A stretch of 64,000 bases of DNA from Hysterangium stoloniferum (Eukaryota > Basidiomycota > Agaricomycetes > Hysterangiales > Hysterangiaceae). The stretch covers positions 310,001 to 374,000 of the forward strand of contig WHVD01000015.1 in assembly GCA_015178975.1 (NCBI GenBank), written 5' to 3'. Of the stretch, positions 59,078-64,000 are shown piece after piece. The notes below the pieces were generated by a model. It was not told the DNA's origin. It saw nothing but the letters and a program-made list of their open reading frames with translations, and made no database searches. Within the stretch, counting starts at the first letter, position 1, and every line of letters starts with the position of its first letter. The translations under genes were made by a program, and so were the position numbers.

Positions 59078-59467
59078 ATTCAATGAAGGTGGTCGCTGAG
59101 GTCGTTGAGAGCGCAGTGTGAAGCAGGGATGGCGCCAAGTTCTTGCATGTGACGTCATCATGCTCACATGGACAAAATTATCTTGTAGCCTCTCCTGTGT
59201 GAAAAGATAGACAGCGGATTTGTTCGAAGGGAATTACTACCCAATTTATAACCCTTAATATACAAGAAAGGAAATCTAATTCCTAGCGGCTCCTCTAAAC
59301 TCGGAGCTGGCCGCTCAGGGCGCGGGACAACAATGTCCAAAAAAACATAAATAAGGTTATTGGGCCCCAGCCACGGAAGCAAATTTAATTCATTGAACAA
59401 AGCGAGCATGCCATCATATCAGCCCCCCACGATTACGACTTACCCCTAACGCCCATTTACGATACCA

Positions 59468-60219
59468 ATGTTCTGGAGAAATGTAGTGTCTGTCTCGTTG
59501 TTTACAAGTAACGAATCTGACCCAAAGCGTTATTACAGCGAGGTCGGTATGACCCTTATAATCAAGAACAAGGTTATATTGACGTTCAAACGACGAATGG
59601 TGTAACAGTTACGACGAGACGTATTGGTCCCAAACATCACAATAAGGACGGGGTGGTTGTAACCACCGCTGATGTTGCTGGAGGCCACGGCCGTCGTCGC
59701 GACCGCCGTCGGTACTACAGCCGTTCATACGAAAATAAACCATCTATACTTCACGGTTATTGGAACAAATTTATCGGTGCGCTCACAGGAAACCGCCGTC
59801 GCCGTCGTCATGGCGATAGAGAGATTCACAGAGCCCGTAACATCAGGCGTGCGATAAGAACTGCACAGCGGGTGCGAAATGGCCGAAGTTATGGAGACAT
59901 GAACAAGTTGCACAAGCACCGCCATCGTCGCCCCCACCAAGATGGTCATGGAGGCGGCGTAAATGTTCTGGTTGCGAACCTTTCTGGACATCACGGGCGA
60001 ACTCCATGGTTTCACGATCCCCATCGGACCGCTCATCCACATAGTGGGTTACAACACATAATCTTAGGCTATTTAACTGGAAATAGGAAGAGACGGGATA
60101 AGGGACGTGCTATCATGGCGGCTGTCGCAGAAGAACGGAGACGACAGCGCCAACTTCGGAGGGATGACATGAGTGCTATCGGAAGACAACACCGCACACG
60201 AGTGGGTCGTTGGGTATGA
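59468..60219 (+). CDS. His/Arg-rich protein with internal LTGNR repeat, function unknown
   Basis: The main exon is 59539-60219 (227 codons). A candidate first exon 59468-59482 (MFWRN) joins in frame through a 56-bp intron, but this start is uncertain. The protein is very basic, rich in Arg, His and Gly. Two related segments stand out: WNKFIGALTGNRRRRRHGD and LQHIILGYLTGNRKRRDKG, each a short amphipathic helix followed by LTGNRxRR. Between them is an AIRTAQRVRNGR helix and a HKHRHRRPHQDGHGGG metal- or nucleic acid-binding-like stretch. I do not recognise the family. It might bind RNA, DNA or metal; this is only suggested by composition. Confidence 0.6.
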
Positions 60220-60413
60220 TTTATGTAAAATTTTGAAGACGATCTTATGATTCGTGTTATTTTGTAATTGAAATTCTACGTTTGCAGAGTAATGTGCTAA
60301 ATGTGATGTATGCAGTCATTATCCAATTTCAACATGTCTTCGTAATATTGATACCGATCCGTTAAAACCAAAAGTTCCCGAGAGTCCAGATATGCTAATG
60401 TCTATTTGGCCTG

Positions 60414-61523
60414 TCATATGGTTGCGTCACTTGAGCTTTGTTGACCTTTTGCTTTTTTGCGTCTATGGCGCCGTTTTTTGCTCTGGTTCACGGTCAGTGG
60501 AGTCGATTCCACATCATCATGGTCCGTTCCATCTGACATGGGTGCTTCTAAATTAAGCAGCGGGATCGTTTTCGATGACGACCCAAAAGAAACCTTCGTT
60601 GGTGAAGTCAGAGTAGACTCTTCGACCGGTTTCGAGTTCGGCGATTCCGACTCGTCTAGTATCACCCTATTGGAGTGAAAATCCGCTTCGATGTCTGAAA
60701 TAATATTGCCCTCAAATCCAGTCCACTCCTCCTCTAACAGGGATGTATCCGCTACGGTCACCTGGTCCTTATTCTTCTTATGTCGTTTTCGTCGTTTTTT
60801 AGAAGGAGAGCCCGAGGGTGTATCAGAAATAGGGGTTGCAGTATCCAAAGATGCAGCAGGATCCTTTATCGAATATGTGGTGCTGGACGGAGAAAGCATT
60901 TTTGGGGTGATAAGAGGGTTCTTTTGTGCAGAGGATCCTGAAGGTCCCACGTCATTAACTCCTTCAGCAGGAAGGTCGTGGTCTACCTTCGTCTTCTTTC
61001 CGCCATCCATGTGCAGCTCAACGGCTGGCTCTGTTGCTACCATGTTCACTCTCCCCTTACCCTTGTAGTTTCCTGAGCCAAAAGCCCCATTGCGTTGAGG
61101 CTTCTTCGTCGAGATAGCCGCGGAACGACTCTCTTGTTCCTCTTCGCTGTCCGCCTTCTCGTTGCCCGTGGAACCTAAGGTACTGCCATCCCCATAAGGT
61201 CGTTTCTTGCTGGTAAGTTTTCCCTTTAGTCTGGCAGCCTCGCGAATAGCAGCAACATTCGACTTGGATAGTGTGGCTCCTAGTCCAAGGCTGCATCATA
61301 TTTCGACCGTAAGTATAATCGCCTTGATAAATTGGTTTAATTCATACCGTGACGGACGCTTCGCAAACTCCTCAAGCTCGCGAGCAATCTGCTGCGACAT
61401 CAAACTAGGGGCCTGTGAAGCAGACGGTTTCACCCATGATGAAACAAGATCATATGTCACAGAATTTGAAAGGTCGATTTGAGCCTGAACGGCCTCGATG
61501 TCTGCATTATCTTCGGGGGTCAT
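60414..61523 (-). CDS. Nuclear protein of the DUF3245 type
   Basis: CDS is complement(join(60414..61290,61348..61523)), 1053 nt, 350 aa, one intron. Residues 20-75 contain SWVKPS, an ELEEFAKRPSR helix and, across the splice, LGLGATLSK; this arrangement fits the small fungal DUF3245 family. The rest is low-complexity, Ser/Pro/Lys-rich, with two basic clusters, KKRRKRHKKNKDQ in the middle and KKRRHRRKKAKGQ near the end, both plausible nuclear signals. Function is unknown for the family. The 3' end faces the His/Arg-rich gene with about 195 bp between stops. The start is the only Met before the conserved block. Confidence 0.7.
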
Positions 61524-61794
61524 ACAAGGGTGGGATGACTAATCTGCAAGAGGTCACAACTCCGCCAACCGTTCTGTACCATGCAAAGGGCAGCTGCACA
61601 ACATGTGCTGCGTGCTGGTCAGTGATGAACTGATCTGTCAGAGCCTTGCAATTGACGGTTTGTTGCAGCACGGACACGAAAGTCTGTTCTTTTATCGCCA
61701 GAACTTGCGTTCATTGGCGTGCAATGTACAGCGCGGCGGTGTGTCCTCGACCTTGCAGCTTTCATGGTTTATTGTTTAATATGTTGACAGTGGT

Positions 61795-62563
61795 ATGGCA
61801 AACCCATTGAACTGGGTCCGTGAACGACTCCAACCAAGCATTCTGCGACCGTTGACAAAAGGCGAGGAGCGAGAGATGCAGAAGACGGATGAAGCAAGCG
61901 GGCGAGGTAGTTTATTCGACGAGGTACCGAAATTGTTGGAAGAAGAAGAAAAGGAAGCACCGTCGGTTTCGCAAAAGCCTGCAGTGCGGTCGAAAAAGCA
62001 GAGCGAGGCATGTCTGCATTGTTGGAGCGGCTTTATCCAGGTCTAACTTTCTTTCACTAGCAACGGTTCTCGACCGCACATTTCAAAATATCGCACAGGA
62101 AGCTGAATATGCTGGCGAAGCAGATATCGGGAAAGCCCCTCGACTATGCTATTTTGCAAATGGAATTCAGTGAAAAGCGTGCCGCGAAGCGTCTCAAAAG
62201 TATGTTGATTGTAGCAAGGTCGCATGCGACGGAGAAAAAGAAGCTGGATAGATCCAAATTGATTGTCGGTGCGCTATTGGATGTTTTCTCCCGGTTCAGA
62301 GATGTTTTTTAATACTTCGTGCAGCTGAATCATGGGTAAACAAGGGGAAGAGGAGGTTAAAGCGACTCGATATCAAAGGTCGAGGAAAGATGGGACTGAA
62401 AGTCCATCCTGACTCGAGAATGACTGTAATTTTGAGGGAGGGGAAGACGGAGGAGGAGAAGAAGAATCTTCTATTCCAGAGACGACTAAAGAAGATTAGA
62501 TCACCAGGTCTAATGAGGGAGGACAAGCCACTTGTCAATATAGCACCTAGATATATCTGGTAA
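61795..62563 (+). CDS. MRPL22: Mitochondrial large-subunit ribosomal protein uL22
   Basis: CDS is join(61795..62007,62061..62268,62325..62563), 660 nt, 219 aa. The uL22 core is clear: FSTAHFKISHRKLNMLAKQ, SGKPLDYAILQMEFSEKRAAKR, a MLIVARSHATEKK helix, then AESWVNKGKRRLKRLDIKGRG and MTVILREGKTEEE, ending IAPRYIW. It lines the exit tunnel of the mitoribosome in the family. The first intron, as modelled (62008-62060), begins GC; an alternative GT donor at 61984 would shorten exon 1 by 24 nt and also keeps the frame. The N-terminal 60 residues are acidic and unusual for a mitochondrial presequence, so an upstream exon may be missing. It lies divergent from the DUF3245 gene. Confidence 0.82.
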
Positions 62564-62673
62564 TATTATTCCATATCATTGTCCTCATTACTGTAAACTA
62601 GTGGATTGAAAGTTAGAGCATTCTACGAAGTCAGCCACGTGACACGCGCTTGATTTCAACCTACACGTCAACG

Positions 62674-64000
62674 ATGCTATTTCACTCCTGGCATCGCTGG
62701 TCAACGGCCTTGCTCCTTTCTCTTTCACTATCATGTACTGTTGTGCATGCAGATTCACCCTCTTTTGAAAACACTGCCGTTGTGCGCACCATCGAGCTGG
62801 AGGAGGCATTGACTCATATCACTACACGATATTCAGTCCGAGCACTGCAGGACAATGTGAAGGAATATACTTTTGCACTGGGGGAAAAGGACGGAGCATT
62901 AACGAGCTGGGTGGGAGCCAGTATCAAAGGGGGGGAACCGCTAGCGTTGAAGGAGAATGGATATGACAAGCACAGGTGTGTATGCATTTTCGAATTGCCA
63001 CTGGTGCCCATGTTGAACTGCATATAGCCGTTCATGGACCTACGTGGCTACTTTACCAGAACCACTCAAGTCCCTCGGGGACGTGACGCTTGAGTTTAAG
63101 ACGGTACAATCCAACGCAGGGACACCATTACCAGCGATGGTCGCTCAGGAAAACCCTCAGTCTTTGAAATACAGCACTGACTTATTCGTTATAAGCCCCT
63201 ATGCGACTACTATTCAGCGGACAAAGGTTCGGTACGTATATGTCGTATGGAATTCGCGATAGATACCGTCCTAAACGTTGAGGTCAGAACGCCGACTCCC
63301 CAGATTCATGACTACAGCCAGCCAACAGCTCTCCCATCATTCACCGAGGAAGAAAAATCTGCGTCCAAGAGTGGGTCAACCATCACGTATGGACCATATA
63401 GCAATATTCCGCCATCCGCAAACTCTGAATTCTCCAAGACGACGCAGCAACGCATCTCAATACACTACGAGATTGATCGCCCCGTCCTACGCGTCCTTTC
63501 CCTTAATCGCATCGCCGAAGTGAGCCATTGGGGATCTAATCTCAACATCCAGGACGAAATTCATCTGAAGAACGACGGTGCGAAGCTGAAGGGTCAATTC
63601 TCCCGTCTATTGCACCAGGTTCAATCTTTTCAAAAACGCCCCATGTACGGCACCCTAACGGGCCTGAGGCTCCACCTTCCGGCTGGGATATCGGATCCCT
63701 ATTTCATCGACCTGAATGGCAACGTTTCAACGTCGAGTTTCCGGCCTTCTCCCTCGTCGCCAAAATCTGTATCACTCAAAAATCAACCCGTCCAATTCAG
63801 CATTTTGGAGTTGAAGCCAAGATACCCTATTGTAGGAGGTTGGAGCTATAATTTCACTTTAGGATGGGACGCCCCCCTTGGAGATTCTGTCAAGTATGAT
63901 GCTAAAAGGGACAGATATGTGCTTGGTGTGCCCTTTTGGACCCCGATTCCTGGTGCTTCAGTCGACGAGGCAGAAGTAACTGTTATTTTGCCTGAGGGTG
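62674..64000 (+). CDS. OST1: OST1 (ribophorin I), oligosaccharyltransferase subunit, 3' end outside the window
   Basis: Visible CDS is join(62674..62975,63028..63231,63288..64000 and beyond). It starts with a signal peptide (ALLLSLSLSCTVVHA, about residues 12-26). Then come luminal ribophorin I features: SFENTAVVRTIELEEALTHI, a TRYSVRALQD region, YSTDLFVISPYATTIQRTKVR and TYGPYSNIPP. RPVLRVLSLNRIAEVSHWG and FSRLLHQ lead to the PRYPIVGGWSYNFTLGW block. NVS and NFT are potential N-glycosylation sites. The family forms part of the ER complex that N-glycosylates nascent proteins. The second intron has two equivalent splice choices giving the same protein; I use the GTACGT donor at 63232. The transmembrane anchor lies beyond the window. 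Confidence 0.93.

Noticed and set aside
59164..59409. 81-codon minus-strand frame upstream of RTP1 as its first exon
   Set aside because: No splice joins it in frame to the RTP1 start without an implausible donor, and the Met at 59077 gives a normal N-terminus. It may be 5' UTR.

Overview
The window reads as nuclear DNA of a filamentous basidiomycete, probably an agaricomycete. Almost every recognisable gene is cut by several introns of about 38-83 bp with GT..AG ends. Removing them restores uninterrupted proteins of known fungal families (VAC14, CDC7, RTP1/TANGO6, NAA10, RRP7, VTC1, SUA5, OST1). Agaricomycete-typical material such as a FunK1-like kinase remnant and a BTB-domain pseudogene is also present. 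All assignments come from reading the translations; no database search was possible.

Layout. 1-1000: the end of an LTR and a decaying 84-bp tandem repeat. 1.35-25.9 kb: a gene-dense block holding a tyrosine phosphatase, a CCDC97-like protein, VTC1, a serine hydrolase, NAA10, a LINE remnant, RRP7, a broken BTB gene with a duplicated scrap of itself, a FunK1 scrap, VAC14, a second tyrosine phosphatase with the same intron plan, CDC7 and a WBP2-like PPxY protein. 26.3-54.5 kb: a repeat-rich segmental duplication. A glutathione S-transferase gene occurs three times, all intact. A SUA5 gene occurs twice, one copy apparently intact and one broken. The copies are separated by two decayed minus-strand Ty3/gypsy elements. 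These gypsy remnants have collected solo LTRs of at least three families, a Tc1/mariner element and short TG..CA elements. Most of the insertions can be delimited to the base, because 5-bp (LTR) or TA (mariner) target duplications remain and the sister copy preserves the empty site. 54.7-64 kb: a second ordinary gene block holding an orphan membrane protein, RTP1, a His/Arg-rich protein, a DUF3245-like nuclear protein, mitochondrial uL22 and the 5' part of OST1, which runs off the window end.

The genes are mostly unrelated housekeeping functions and form no pathway cluster. Themes that recur are vacuole and endosome (VTC1, VAC14), translation and ribosome (RRP7, uL22m, SUA5, NAA10) and detoxification (GST). 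The most informative part of the window is the duplicated gypsy-GST-SUA5 unit with its dateable nested insertions. A LINE remnant in the promoter interval between NAA10 and RRP7 is the other notable event. I see no CRISPR array, operon, convincing RNA gene or previously undescribed defence-like system. The least explained gene is the His/Arg-rich protein at 59.5-60.2 kb.
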